Assembly: GCA_947396885.1 (NCBI GenBank)
Contig: OX377206.1
Span: forward strand, 47,971,631 to 48,035,630
Length of the DNA: 64,000 nucleotides
Reading direction: 5' to 3'
Source of the DNA: Heligmosomoides polygyrus polygyrus
Taxonomy: Eukaryota; Nematoda; Chromadorea; Rhabditida; Heligmosomidae
Shown here one piece after another: positions 1 to 10,992 of the stretch (the stretch's first letter is position 1; the number at the start of each line of letters is the position of its first letter). Below the pieces are notes generated by a model, which worked only from the letters and a program-made list of their open reading frames with translations, was not told the origin of the DNA and made no database searches. The position numbers and the translations under genes were made by a program.

Positions 1-990
1 GGACCAGAAGACCAGTCCGGCGATATGGAGTATATGGAATTTCGTAGTTCGACTGTTGACTGTTATAGTTTTCTTTGGTCACGGTTGTAAATAAGGTTTC
101 CGTTAAGAAATAGAAAAATATTTTTTTTATTTTCTAATCATTTTTTAAATTATTTCCCCATTAGTGGTGTTATGGCTGGACGATCACAATGGTGATTAGA
201 GTAGCGCGTCCATTGTGGCTAGTAGAAAGCCGACGATCACCCACGTAGGCGCAGCAGTGACTCGCCAATGCAGGTCAAAGTAAGGACCGGCGGAAAACGG
301 GGCCATATCGGAAGCTGTTGGGATGATCCATAGGGATCGCCGAAGGTTACCGAGGGTGGCCGAGTTCTGGAGCTCCAGCCGCCGCCAGCTCCCGTCGCCT
401 CCAGCCGACTTATTCTGCTAATTGGCGTGTTTTCTCTGGTGCCTCGTTTCACGCGCACGCGAAGCTCTCTGTTGACACAGAGAGCAGCATACCTTTGCCT
501 TTGAAAAAAGTCTTTGAGATGAGTCGTCCAATCCTCACGTTTTCACATTTCACATTGACGCATTTGTTCTCAACTGCGTTACAAATTTTCTGGCACCAGT
601 TGGGGCATTTCCTTATCCACTGCAAGCAGGCATGACACAAAGTGCACCCAAAAACTGCTGAAATAGACTTTCGCTGAGCTAGTCGTGGACCTGAACCTGA
701 CTGGATCGCATACCTGCAGTACCCTCATCTCTTGTCCAAAAATAAAAATATGTAGTAAGCGGTGGAAGGTACTCCACGCACAGACAGAAAAGCTTAAGAG
801 GAGTGCCTAACATTACAAAGGAGGTAAGAGTATATCTAAACTAGAGCGCGCTGTATATGACGGTCTAGTGATCAAAGACCACATTCACGAAAAGATACCA
901 TTTACGACCCAAAAGACTGTAAATCGTAAATCGCAAATACACACACCCCTGCTGTACATCTCTCGAACTACTCTAATGTACTGACAAGGG
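1..990. other. Anonymous intergenic or intronic sequence
   Basis: I see no gene, repeat family or RNA here. Short open frames on the minus strand (about 240-640) have no recognisable domain. A cysteine-containing stretch at 550-640 does not fit a zinc-finger spacing I know. Confidence 0.5.
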
Positions 991-992
991 AA

Positions 993-1154
993 GGATACTA
1001 GGTGGCCATAGGACCTTCAGATGAGACGTATATCACTGGATGCGGCTTCGAACTCTGATACCAAATATATGTTCCATTTCTGCTGTGCGCATCTGTGAAC
1101 GGATACTAGGTGGCCATAGGACCTTCAGATGAGACGCATATCACTGGATGCGGA
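993..1154. repeat. Direct repeat, about 53-bp unit, 108-bp spacing
   Basis: The unit beginning GGATACTAGGTGGCCATAGG at 993 recurs almost exactly at 1101, with one T/C difference in the first 53 bases. The copies are separated by about 55 bases of unrelated sequence. This looks like a local duplication, not a coding feature. Confidence 0.8.
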
Positions 1155-1224
1155 GCTCCTCTTCGAAGCAAGCTCCTTTGCCCTCTAGGTCCACGCAGAG
1201 CGAGCCAGTCACAAGAGAGCGAGT

Positions 1225-1350
1225 TCAAGTAGGATTGAAACTGCGCTGCTGGCGGAGCAGTGGTAGCGCAGGGGTAGAGGCGCGGCGTGGTGATACGGGA
1301 TGGTTTATGGTTCGAGACCCCTGTGGTGTAGGATTTTTGCACTTCCTAAA
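1225..1350 (+). repeat. tRNA-derived SINE-like element
   Basis: A polymerase III box A-like TGGTAGCGCAGGGG (1261-1274) is followed 48 bp later by a box B GGTTCGAGACC (1309-1319). About 15 bases further on comes TTTTTGCACTTCC. The same order (box A, box B, then a TGCAYTTY motif) is seen at five other loci in the window. No acceptor stem closes, so this is not a functional tRNA gene. Confidence 0.55.
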
Positions 1351-1939
1351 AAGATCTGGCACGATCAACCAAAGCTCTCTATGTCAAATGGCGACGGTTG
1401 GGGGAAATCGATTGCCATAATCCCACCACCCATCAGTGCCTTAATCAACCCCCTTGGACGAATTCTTTTTCGACACACGGGGTCGGTTAGGACAATACGG
1501 GAGGGGGACGTTCTGCCTGAAAGCGGAGCGGGCAAAGACGCGGGATAGTGCCTGCGGAGTCAATTAGCGTCGACTCGCGCGGTGACACCCGCCGCTTGGC
1601 GCTGAGCCCAAACAGCCCTGGCCGACCACGAGATCCCGCAGAACGACTAGATTTTGTGTGATTACAGTCGATAGAGTGATAGGAGGCTCAGACGACTTGC
1701 ATTGGAGTGAAGAAATTTGGATTCATGTGAACCCTACCATCTCCTATATCAGAATTTCGAGCTCTATCGAATGAGCTAGGAAAGAATCTTGCCTCAATAA
1801 GACTTATAACGATTTTTTTTCAGGTGCTGCTTAACTCTCTTTAAATATCAGGTTTTTCACATATATCAGGATTAAATGCGGTGCATGCATCCAGGATACT
1901 GATGTGAACTCTACCATCTCCTATATTAGAATATCGACC

Positions 1940-3090
1940 TCTGAGAGAATATCGAGTGAACAGCTTGTAGACTACTGAGAGCAGGCAGATCGGGCGATAG
2001 TTGCCAATGTCGTGCACGTCTCCCTTCTTGTACAGCAAGACGGTCTTGCTGGTCTTCCCCTGAGATGGAACCTTGCACTCCGACAGGTATCGTGTGAAGA
2101 ACCGCGCCAAGGTGTTGATGAGCGCTGGCGGGAGGTTCTTCAGGTGTTTGGGTCTGATCCTGTCAGGACCGGGTGCTGTACGTTTCTTCACCAACGAGAT
2201 AGCGTGTCGGATCTCGGAAGGGAAACAGAGGGAACGACGTATCGATCCTGCAGAAGATGGCATGGGAGCAGGTGGACGTGGCTATCAAAGAGATAGGAGT
2301 AGAAGTCGTGGATGACCTTCTCCATGGTCCTTCTGGAAGAGGTGACGGTTCCGTCAGGACGTCGGAGAGCGGTCATCTTGGTCTTGAAGTTGGCGAAGTT
2401 CCGGCGGGCATTGCGGATGCTCAACCTTGCCTCTGCTGCTTCAGCCAGCACTTCCGCCCTTCTCTCCTTGAGATTTTCCTTTATCGCCGCTCTGGATAGC
2501 TTCGCAAGCTCGGATGTCAGCTGGTACTTGCCTGACGCTCGTGCTTCTCCACGCTAGCGTATAAGCTCGAGAGTTTCCGGAGACAGACGTCTTTTGGTGG
2601 CCTTCGAGCTCTCGGCTCCCTTAGCACTATCGCGGAGATGGTGCACGAAGTGGTCGTGTTCCTCATCGATGTTGTCCATGACGGTATCTCCCAAAGGCCG
2701 GGAAGAGAGGTGTAAAGGTCCCACTTGATGGTCGTTCTGGGACTCCTCTTCTTGAACTTCGCGGCCTTCTCTCCTTTACACGAAAAGCGGAACCTCGGAG
2801 GCGGTGGTCCGATCCCGTGTAGAACATGTAGGCAACGGAGATGTCGGTCAGGCAATACTTGCGGTGGAAGATGATGTGGTCGATCTCGTTGTGAAACTGG
2901 CCACCGGGGATTCCCTGGTCCATCGTAGGGCGGGAGGCCTCCATGGCCCGATCTTGGCGTTGAAGTTGCCGACAAAGACCTTGTAGAAGGTGTGGTCCTC
3001 CTCATAGAACTTCTCCAGCTGCTGAGCAAAATCTTTTGTTTCGTCAAACATCTCCCAGCCGAAAGAACGTATGCCATTCAATGGCAATTC
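1940..3090 (-). pseudogene. RTE-type LINE fragment (family A): end of endonuclease to start of RT
   Basis: Read on the minus strand, this runs from the C-terminal half of an AP-type endonuclease (GNFNAKIGPW near 2975 and TGSDHR near 2810) through the linker (RRNFANFKTKMTALRRPDGT near 2390) into the first RT motifs (TAPGPDRIRPKHLKNLP near 2160 and NYRPICLLSVVYKLF near 1985). At least three frameshifts break it, and both the 5' end and the RT catalytic half are missing. The same family recurs at 16812-18088, 21435-21680 and 38550-39292. Transposition is dead here. The family assignment comes from the domain order and the C-terminal motifs of the sister copies. Confidence 0.85.
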
Positions 3091-3094
3091 ACAG

Positions 3095-3505
3095 GGTGTT
3101 TTTTTGAAAACGACCCTTGCTCATGCTATAAAAGAAGATGTAACCTGCACATTTTCAGAATCAATTCCTACATTTTCGCGTTGACAGAGCTGTCTAAAGA
3201 AAGACTAATGAATAGAAGTAGGCGTTAATCAATTCCTTTATGGGATGCCTCACGTTTTCGGCCTCTCTCTACCATACTTGGATGGAAGTCGAATGTGAAA
3301 CTAACCTACACAATGATTTCCGGCATCTACTAGGAAGATAGGTGTCTTGTTCTTGCCAGACAAGTCAGACAACGCTTCATCCACCCCGAGGGATGGGAAG
3401 CCTGGACGACCTGGTGGGACCAGAGCCTTCAAGCTTGACCACGGAGCGCACGCGAGGGACGACCGTTCTTCCGATAGCGCCACTTGCGACGTGCACAGAA
3501 AGGTG
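3095..3505. other. Unassigned stretch
   Basis: Sequence between the RTE remnant and the mariner. A 60-codon minus-strand frame (3483-3301) contains a proline-rich PPGRPGFPSL motif but has no recognised family, so I do not call it a gene. Confidence 0.4.
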
Positions 3506-3511
3506 GGTATA

Positions 3512-4448
3512 CAGGGTGCGTAAAAAGTATTGACGCACTAAATGTGGACGTTAGAAATAATAACACATTATAACATTTAACGAGTTTATATAAAAAAGTC
3601 GACAATGATCCAGCGAACAGAATAGCATCACTTGTATTTTCTATGGGCTTCTTTGCTGCGAATGCAGAGTCGAAGACGCCGAGGAAAGGCATCGACCGTG
3701 CGCCGCAAGTAATGCACTTCGATTTCGCTCCAGTGAAGGATGATCTGCTTTGATCAGATCATCCTTCACTGACTTCATACTTTTGTGGGAAGTAGGGCAA
3801 GCTTTCTTCTCCAAAACTTCCCCAAGAGTATTTCAGCGGATTCAAATCCGGTCTATACAGAGGTCATTCCTCTGCCGAAATGAAGTCTTTCAAGTTGGAG
3901 GGCATTAGCCCTAAACAATCTTCGTCTTTGCGCAGGAGTCTAATCCTGCTGGAAGATAAACGGCTTATTCTTGAGATGAGATTCAAGCCAAAGAACCAGT
4001 TGCCTCTTTAGAACGTCAATACAGATAGTTCTATTGATTTATCTTCACTCCTGTATCCACGAAAACGAGAGACGCTTGGGATGAATGCACAAACCATAAG
4101 ACTGACCGGATGCGCCTTCCTAGCAGCGAGCCCTCCGCCAGAAATAGCACTTTGGAGGTCCATGAAGAGTATGTAACACCTTTATAGGTTGAATGCACAA
4201 AAGTATCAAGTCACTGAAGGTCAAAGCATAGAACGAAATAGACGTGGACTGCTTGCGGCGCACCGTCGATCCTTCCCTCGATGTCTTCGCCCCTGCATTC
4301 GCATAAAAAAGCCCATATAAAGTGCAAGTGGTGCTATTCTGTTCGCTAGATCATTGCTGACATTTTGTATATACACTTATTAAATTTTATGTTGTGTTGT
4401 TATTTCTAACGTCTACGTTTAGTGGGTCAATAATTTTTACGCACCCTA
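3512..4448 (-). mobile_element. Degenerate mariner-like element with duplicated inverted 3' end
   Basis: The ends are CAGGGTGCGTAAAAAG at 3512 and its near complement at 4432-4448, each next to TA, as in Tc1/mariner insertions. Minus-strand remnants of transposase run from about 4150 (GVKINQ) to RPDLNPL near 3855, with stops and frameshifts. The 3' end of the transposase is present on both sides: in minus orientation at about 3600-3715 and in plus orientation at about 4215-4330. The terminal inverted repeats are therefore about 190 bp long instead of the usual roughly 30 bp. A second copy of the same 3' end lies at 61340-61657. It is non-functional and was probably rearranged by inverted duplication. 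Confidence 0.8.
3731..3771. repeat. Perfect hairpin inside the mariner
   Basis: Arms of 17 bp (3731-3747 and 3755-3771) around a 7-base loop. The left arm is CAGTGAAGGATGATCTG. It marks a small inverted duplication within the transposase remnant. Confidence 0.9.
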
Positions 4449-4639
4449 TACAAGCGGAGGATAGCCAACCACACGCGTTTTGCACAATCCATCAAGACTT
4501 GTGATTAGATCTCTAGCTTATGCACCCTATACATATACAAAGATGCTTCCAGAATAGTTCCGTCATAACAAACTAAACTGAAAAAAGCGACTGCAAAAAA
4601 GCTATAGAAAAAAATATGGTATCTCAAAAAGAAACTTAC

Positions 4640-4809
4640 AAGCACAACACGCTTAGAATGAAGAGGAGCGTAGACAGTCGTCGAACTTTCCGCCGGGATT
4701 TCCCAGTTGTCTCTTCGCGAGAGCAACACTGGCAGATCCATGTGATTGCAATGGTAAGCAGCAGTAGAAGAGTGAGGAGACCGCTAGCAGCTGCAAGAAC
4801 CACGAGGCT
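4640..4809 (-). CDS. Single exon resembling the N-terminal membrane part of a Tweety-family channel
   Basis: Tweety homologues (TTYH) are membrane proteins linked to volume-regulated or calcium-activated anion currents. The minus-strand frame is open for 56 codons. It encodes a hydrophobic segment starting SLVVLAAASGLLTLLLLLTI, a WICQCC cysteine cluster, a basic loop (GKSRRKVRRLS) and the start of a second hydrophobic segment (TLLFILSVLC). This order matches TM1, basic loop and TM2 of the family. The flanks look like splice sites: TTTCTTTTGCAG before the exon and GTAAGT after it. The exon is 170 bp and enters in phase 0. The surrounding introns would hold the mariner and dispersed repeats, and I could not find neighbouring exons. 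Splicing and homology are inferred from memory of the family. Confidence 0.5.
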
Positions 4810-4904
4810 CTGCAAAAGAAATGAAACCTTGTTAAGATCATTAATCGATTTGTGAAAATGCGCTGCTTTCAACGGTGCTGTAGCAGGTCGAACGGTGAAG
4901 GCCA

Positions 4905-5575
4905 ATGAAATTTCCTTGCAGTTCTATGAAGACAAGTACGGAGGCAGCAGATGGTTGACATTGGGTCTACCGTAACCTGCACGCGCGTTTCTTTGTGTCT
5001 GGTGTAATCACGGAGGACGTCCGAAGATGACGCCTGAAGGAAGAGAACCTGGATGAGTCGAAACATAGCATCACGCATCACTTATCTCCAGGATTCGACT
5101 TCCTAAATGGTTTTAGTTTGGAAGCGAATCTAGATGAGTTGGAACGAAGCATCACACATCACTTGTCCCCAGGATTGGTCTTGATAAGTAGTTTTTAGTT
5201 TGGAAGTGAATCGCACGCAACGTCTTCACAATTCTACCACGTAGCGTTGTCATCAATAAAACTGCATGTCCGGAATCTGTGGTACACAATACAGATGGCT
5301 TCAACCTTCTGCTAAACAAGGATCCTTTCTTAAAATGTGTGTACGAGGTTAAACTGCCATGTGATCACCATGAGTATGTTAGAGAACATCTAGAGTAATT
5401 TAGTCAGTCGAAGAAGTTCAATTGTGGAAACAGTGATATATTTCTAATCAATTTCCAACAGGACCACAGCTGTGAACTCCTCTGAAGCGACGAGAACAGT
5501 TTCCACACGAGCAGCATGGATACACTATACATTGGAGTTCTTTTCTTTGTCCAGTTCTGCGCTCTCTAATAAGCC
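4905..5575 (-). repeat. Composite dispersed repeat with about 82-bp satellite units
   Basis: Bases 4910-5045 are the reverse complement of sequence at about 9860-9970. From 5045 to 5215 there are two diverged units (each with CATCACTT and a TTTTAGTTTGGAAG-like block). They are the inverted counterpart of the 82-bp tandem array at 57665-57990. At 5500-5575 a TTTCCACACGAGCAGC block matches 57607-57640. The two loci therefore share several modules, which suggests two copies of one element. Confidence 0.6.
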
Positions 5576-5783
5576 GACATGCACATACTCTACGAGCACA
5601 CTACGTGTTTAAACATTTATTTAAAATGCCTCATCTCACAGCATCTAGTCATTTTCTAAATAAGAACCAGGCGCTATGGTAGTTAGGGGGGTCACCTTAT
5701 AAAAAGTGTCCCTAACACGAAAAAAAAAGAAACCAAGACATACTGATAATGAAGAAAACAAACCATCAATGCTATAGCTCTGT

Positions 5784-5913
5784 TCTGTGCTCTCTCCGCT
5801 GACGCGGAGGAGAGCACAGATTTGGGCAGGGGAAGGGACTCCAGGGTGTGGCTCAAATGACGCACCCGTGTTAAAATTGTCTACATCCTGTCATTTCCTC
5901 CCACGCCCAAAAC
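5784..5913. repeat. Dispersed hairpin repeat (GTGCTCTCC family)
   Basis: A hairpin with left arm TCTGTGCTCTCTCCGC and right arm GCGGAGGAGAGCACAGA (one-base bulge) is followed by GGGCAGGGGAAGGGACTCC. This module recurs with a perfect stem at 23202-23240 and 36387-36426, and diverged at 21160, 33785, 35038 and 37155. The LTR retrotransposon inserted right after it at 5914. Confidence 0.8.
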
Positions 5914-6071
5914 TGTCACGGTATAGTGGCGACCGCCTCTGTAAGCCACGCCCCTACATGGGTTGGAAGTTGGCAGTCTCCCTAACTGCATTCTTGCTAG
6001 ATGGTTGTTGTATATAATATAGACTAATAAGAAAGGTTTGTAAATCCTCACTCCCAGGCAGGAGCATGACA
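5914..6071 (+). repeat. 5' LTR
   Basis: 158 bp, TGTCA...TGACA. It is nearly identical to 9264-9422; the visible differences are a one-base indel in the GGAAAG run and one A/G change. Confidence 0.9.
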
Positions 6072-7303
6072 TGGAGGTCGCGGGGAGATTATTTTTGCTC
6101 AAAAATTTCTAAAAGAAGTTAGCAGTACGGGAGACTCCGTTTTGACGGCCATCAAAACGTATTTATATCTCGAGATATACACACGCGTATGCACATTGCA
6201 CATTTCTCACGAAGCATGCTGGCATGATTTTTTGTACTGAGCATGATTTTTATCATTTCCACTTTTTCGTTTGTCTTCGTCGTGGCGCATGAAGGAGGCA
6301 GGGCATGTAACTAAACAGCTATTTTTCAGAGAATTACTATTACTATTTTCAAAGAATTTGAGTCGCTTACTCTATGCTATTTTTTAAACTCTAATTATCG
6401 ATTGCGAAAAGTACGATTTTCGCTACTCGCGTTAGCGATTTCAAGCGAACATCGTATTTTCCGACCTGGCGTCTTCAAAAACACTAAGTGTGCGGAAAGT
6501 ACGTTCTTCACGTGAGTCACTGCCGAGTGCAAACTACCTACCTTGTGAACCTCGTACTTTTCCGATGTTCCCTTTTGCGCACGTCCTAGATGATTTCTTT
6601 GCATTCATGTTTTCGTTATCACGTTAATAGCTTAATCAAATCTTTCACTATTAGCTTATTAAAACGTCTAATTTATAGCTCATGTTTCTAACCTTCAATG
6701 CCTAACTTATCGTCAATTCACCTTCTACATTATACTCTGCCATTGATGCCACCGCTAGTTTGTATATAATCTGTACATAGGACGTCCAAAAAAAAATCCG
6801 AAAGATAAAAAAAAATTTAGATTTATTTTTATTCGATGTTAATAGAACTTCGCCATTGGCTACACTACCGTATACTAGGTAATGTTGGCATTACAAAGGA
6901 GCCGAAACGTGGCTTCGAGCATACACTCGAGGGCGTCGACCAGAGCTTACGTAAGTACCCACTTGAAAATAGCGGCGTCAACGAGGCTATGATAATCCCG
7001 CTCGTAGGGAAAAGAGAGCAGTAACCCATACTGAGGTCATCTAACGGTAAGAGGCATTACGTCTTCGTGACTGCAGTTGGACGGTTGGTTTCAACTACGT
7101 TCTTTGCTTACTGCTTCCTTAGTTCTCTGCCTGTCTCCTATTTCTTCATCTTACTCATCAACGTAACGGATAATTACTTAGTGCCGAACAGCTCACCAGC
7201 TGAGAAACGATTTGCTCGCACCGAGCAAAGAAATCAAGCGAAACTAACGAGTCGACTTATCGACGAATCACGGGAATTAATAGAACGGTTGCTTATTACG
7301 AAC
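6072..7303 (+). other. Leader of the LTR retrotransposon
   Basis: It begins with the likely primer binding site TGGAGGTCGCGGGGAG (6073). The rest is AT-rich and without a supported gene. An open frame upstream of gag is in frame with it (7067-7303) and carries a hydrophobic stretch, but I consider it less likely to be part of Gag than the downstream start. Confidence 0.6.
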
Positions 7304-8301
7304 ATGGCGAGAAATGACAACGGACCAATCGGGGGGCCTATCCAGATTTCAGAAAGGCCTCTTGATATTCGGGTCAATATAGCGGATCTGTTCCTTCCCG
7401 CATTGCAGTGCTGGCCGAATTATAACAGAACTAACATGTCAGTGGTGAAGTTTGTTAGAGAGATGAACGAAAAAGCCAATGCAGCGGGATATGACGAGCA
7501 GAAACTGGCAAGGCTCCTTCCTCTGCAATTAAGCGGAGCAGCCAAAATAAAATACGAGAACTATGATAACGATGTTAAGCTGGATTACCGAAAGGTTGTT
7601 GACCAGTTGAAAAAAGATTTCGTAGCCCTAACTATGTCGAAGTAGCGAAAGCAAAAATTTATCACGCGAAGCAGGAACCCGATGAAAATGTGGTCATTTA
7701 TGGGCAACGGGTGAGAAATTTAGTTGCCGACGCTTTTGCCGAAAGTAATCCCATCGCCGTCGAAGAAATAATGTGCGAAACATTTGTGCGCGGCCTTACT
7801 ACGAATCTTCGAATTGCGGTAATGAAAAAAAGGCAGTCATCACAGACTTTCAAAGATCTGCAACAAGTTGCAGAAAACGAAAGTCATCTTCTTGAAATTG
7901 TGACGCGTGAGAGGGGAATAATTGATAACGCCCTTGTAAATGCGATCACGGAAGCCGTTCAAAACGCACACATTAGTGAAAGCTGCCCACATCGAAATTA
8001 CCAAAATCTAGGGATCCACCAGCGTCAAGAGTGGAATCAATCGCCATACCCTGCAGTTAGTGCATCGCCAAATTTTTCACCACCTTGGGACAATAATAGA
8101 GCATATCACGAACGTAGTCCTCAATCCTATAACGATAACAGTTACTACAATAACGGAGGAATTCGAAGCCCACGTGGATATCACGGACGCGATTCTCAAA
8201 TCCCTAGAAATAACGCTTCTCACAATTACGTAAGAAATTATGATGACCAACATGATAACGGTCGATATCGGGATTATTCTAATGAATTTCCGCACAACTG
8301 A
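7304..8301 (+). pseudogene. gag of the LTR retrotransposon, one frameshift
   Basis: I place the start at the ATG at 7304 (MARNDNGPIGG) because the capsid-like part follows directly. The N-terminal half (DLFLPALQCWPNYNRT, then a region ending KLARLLPLQLSGAAKIKY) has the spacing of gypsy-type Gag: aromatic and acidic residues, then LPxxLxGxAxxxY. The frame stops at 7645 but continues, shifted by one base, from about 7630 to 8301. Bridging motifs there are YVEVAKAKIYHAKQEP and VRGLTTNLRIAV. The C-terminus is rich in Asn, Tyr and Arg and has no zinc knuckle. The single indel is the only damage I see. Confidence 0.75.
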
Positions 8302-8305
8302 GAAG

Positions 8306-9263
8306 TCACTGTGGCGGCATAAAAATCTATTGCATTTGAAATAACGCCCTATATTATAATGAAGGGAAAATATTCTGATAGGTAAAGTAGGCGAAGATCA
8401 CCAAAATAAGATTTCGCAGATCCACCACGAGAATCCCATTGATAGGGGTCACTGGAGCGGTAAAAATACTTTGCAGAAGATTCGTAACGATTTTACTGGA
8501 GGAAAAAGAACAGTGAAATAGCGTGCTCCGTTTTAAGCTATAAGGTAGCTAGAAAGTAAATGTCATAGCGATTTCGAAACGTTTCTGATTCTTTACAGTT
8601 ATAACGATGTCCGTAGATCTGATAAAGACAGGGAAATTCGGACTATGATTACGACAGTGAATACACTACCGCAAAAACTCATTTCGAGGTGACTTTAAAC
8701 ATTTTCACCAGAAGGTCGGAAAAATAACGATTGGTAGAATAACGATTTAACATAAACCAAATTCATAACGATTTCTAATCAATATTTGAAGGAGCTATGC
8801 GACGATATCAGTGCTCGAACTGATACCTTGGAAGAAGAGGTGCGAGAACTCCGACAAGCACTCTTGACTTGTCAGGAGCAAGTTGATGCGATGGCAAAGA
8901 TGGCGAACAAGGACTTAAACCTGGTCGCCAATGTGGGTCACGCCGATAAAACGTGCCCCAGAGATGCGATGGTCGACGGCTCTAGAGATGCGGTGGCTCC
9001 AAGCAAGGCCGGTGGCAGTATGCGGGCAGCGATTCGAGCAATGCCTCGAAAGCACATGATCCGGAGGACCTATGACCTGGCCCTAGGCTTATGCACAAAT
9101 TTCGTCCTGTGCGTACTGGAAGGAACCCTCCCATGATCGTCTCTATGTCCATCGAACCATCATTTTAATTCATCATTGGAGTGAATAATTGTTTTTTGTT
9201 GTTATTTAAAAATTATTGTGTTGTATATTTTTGTCGAGGCCGACAAATTCGAAAGGAAGGGCA
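8306..9263 (+). other. 3' part of the LTR element; one coiled-coil frame, no pol
   Basis: No pol motifs are present. An open frame (about 8786-9136; the first ATG is only at 8891) encodes an acidic heptad-like stretch (TLEEEVRELRQALLTCQEQV) that would form a coiled coil. Its role is unknown and its start is uncertain. The region ends with the polypurine tract GAAAGGAAGGG at 9250-9260. Confidence 0.5.
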
Positions 9264-9422
9264 TGTCACGGTATAGTGGCGACCGCCTCTGTAAGCCACG
9301 CCCCTACATGGGTTGGAAAGTTGGCAGTCTCCCTAACTGCATTCTTGCTAGATGGTTGTTGTATATAATATAGACTAATAATAAAGGTTTGTAAATCCTC
9401 ACTCCCAGGCAGGAGCATGACA
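9264..9422 (+). repeat. 3' LTR
   Basis: 159 bp, the partner of 5914-6071. It is followed by AAAC, the copy of the target duplication. Confidence 0.9.
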
Positions 9423-9426
9423 AAAC

Positions 9427-10530
9427 GGAATCAAATAAAATCACGGATCTGTAGTCGAACCGAGGAGGTAAGACTGCATTTACATTCGCTGTATGCAGCT
9501 TCTTGCCGCGCCTTACGGCCGCGGCACGTTATGGTGACCCCCCCCCCCCTCCCCAACTACTATGGCGCCGAAAGTTTTTCATGCGGTTGTAATTTTATTG
9601 CATAGAAATCTGTGTCAGATGAGAGTGCGGTCTTGCTTTACGAACTGATTAGGACGATCGTCAAACCAGTCGTGACTTCAGAAACTCACTGCATCGAAGC
9701 CCCTTCTGTTCTAAGGCTTGTCATCTCACTGCTTCCCTTCTGTGTCAAGGAAGCCGTCTCGACAATGCTGAGGTACACCATACACCATATATACCATAAT
9801 ACCACCAGCGCATATGCGCTTCGACAAAATCACTCCATCATTTCATCATTTCATCACGCGTTTACTGTCACATCTCGGACGTCCTCCGTGACTGCACCAC
9901 AACCCCGTATTGCGCGTGAGGATTACTGTAGGCCCAATGTCAACCGTCCGCTGCCTCCATTGTCTATGAAGTAGCCTATTGATGGTTGCAAGAGACTACC
10001 TGGGAAGCAGGAATGGTTTTCCTGTATACATCCAGGTAGGTGGAAAATCGCAGCACTTCACTGCAAGCTGGTCAAGCAAAACTGATGACTAGAAATGCTC
10101 CGCAATTAACCTATGAAAGGTTCTGCGCTTCAACTGTGGCCTGATGATGGATTTGACGAAATACTGGGTGACTTTTTTAAAACAGAGTTTTAATTCTTTA
10201 ACTTCGAATCCTAAGGCTGGGTTTATGTGTTAGTGGTAGCGTTCCTAGCACTTCAGTCAACAAGGAACGCACTTCGACCTCGGCATCATATCGCGTTCCC
10301 TTTCTTATCCTGCTTTCACTTGTTGTCAGTTAGGATAAGTACAACTGGTGTCGCAAATTTGACAACTTCTCAGCCCACAACTACTAGCTTTTAAACAGTC
10401 CGCTAAAGCCACACCTATCAAAATAACCTGCTATAAAGAAGAAGACAGCTCTCGCATTTTACATGGAAAGGTCGAAGACCTCAGCTACGACAAACGTGAA
10501 GCGCAAAAATTGCATTAATGTCCAAGTTCG
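9427..10530. other. Unassigned, with a dispersed repeat at 9860-9970
   Basis: A 120-codon plus-strand frame (9612-9974) covers a block matching the reverse complement of 4910-5045, so I treat it as repeat-derived. A C-run is at 9539-9551. Nothing else is recognised. Confidence 0.5.
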
Positions 10531-10536
10531 ACGTTC

Positions 10537-10992
10537 TTGAAACCTGGGCATTTTGTAACTATGTTTCAATCTTCTTTGCCTGACAGGTTTGGTATAAATT
10601 CCTTTATTGCGACCGATGTTTCGACGAACTCGTCTTTCTCAAGGTCAGAAAGAAGCTCAAAATGTTTGGTTCTGCAGAGTTCATTGGGTCATAAACGTCG
10701 CACCTATCCTTTCACGAACAACATGCTCTTATGAGTGTTAAGAAGAGAGACAACATCTGTCTCCTACTAACTAACGGATATTCCATGAGCGCCAAGAAAC
10801 CGGCTCAACTGGTCGCCATGGAGCAAGTGAGAGATACTGGTCCGGTCAGATATACTGCTCCGAGCACGGTGGCGTTGAGAATGTATGCGAAGCAGTATAC
10901 GACAACTCACAGCTCGCAAAAAGGGGTAAAAGGCAAAAACTCACTGGTAATGGAGATGCACTCTTCCCTGCTGCTCATGGATGAGACAACGT
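10537..10992 (-). repeat. Inverted copy of the Penelope-like 3' end
   Basis: The sequence is the reverse complement of about 18735-19130. It covers the last roughly 30 codons (the region of the NECISITNEFLP motif) and the 3' UTR. The match spans about 400 bp with scattered differences. The junction with the RT piece lies near 10990. Confidence 0.85.
10618..10644 (-). ncRNA. Possible degenerate hammerhead-ribozyme core
   Basis: On the minus strand: CTTGAGAAA, then a GACG / CGTC stem closed by AGTT, then GAAAC. The order follows the hammerhead layout (CUGANGA, stem II, GAAA) known from Penelope-like elements. The first box is altered, so activity is doubtful. The other terminal copy near 19030-19056 keeps the stem and GAAAC but is more diverged in the first box. 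Confidence 0.35.

Larger units (their letters stand above)
5914..9422 (+). mobile_element. Complete gag-only LTR retrotransposon
   Basis: Two nearly identical LTRs (5914-6071 and 9264-9422) start TGTCACGG and end CATGACA. The insertion is flanked by a 4-bp duplication AAAC (5910-5913 and 9423-9426). A primer-binding-site-like TGGAGGTCGCGGGGAG begins right after the 5' LTR, and a purine tract GAAAGGAAGGG lies just before the 3' LTR. Inside are a 1.2-kb leader, a gag with one frameshift, and about 960 bp without pol. There is no protease, RT, RNase H or integrase, so mobilisation would need enzymes from another element. LTR near-identity suggests a fairly recent insertion. Confidence 0.88.

Noticed and set aside
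3301..3483. A 60-codon minus-strand frame with PPGRPGFPSL
   Set aside because: Considered as the next exon of the Tweety-like gene; it has no similarity to that family and lacks clear splice sites.
9612..9974. A 120-codon plus-strand frame
   Set aside because: Its second half matches a dispersed repeat at 4910-5045, so the frame is probably accidental.
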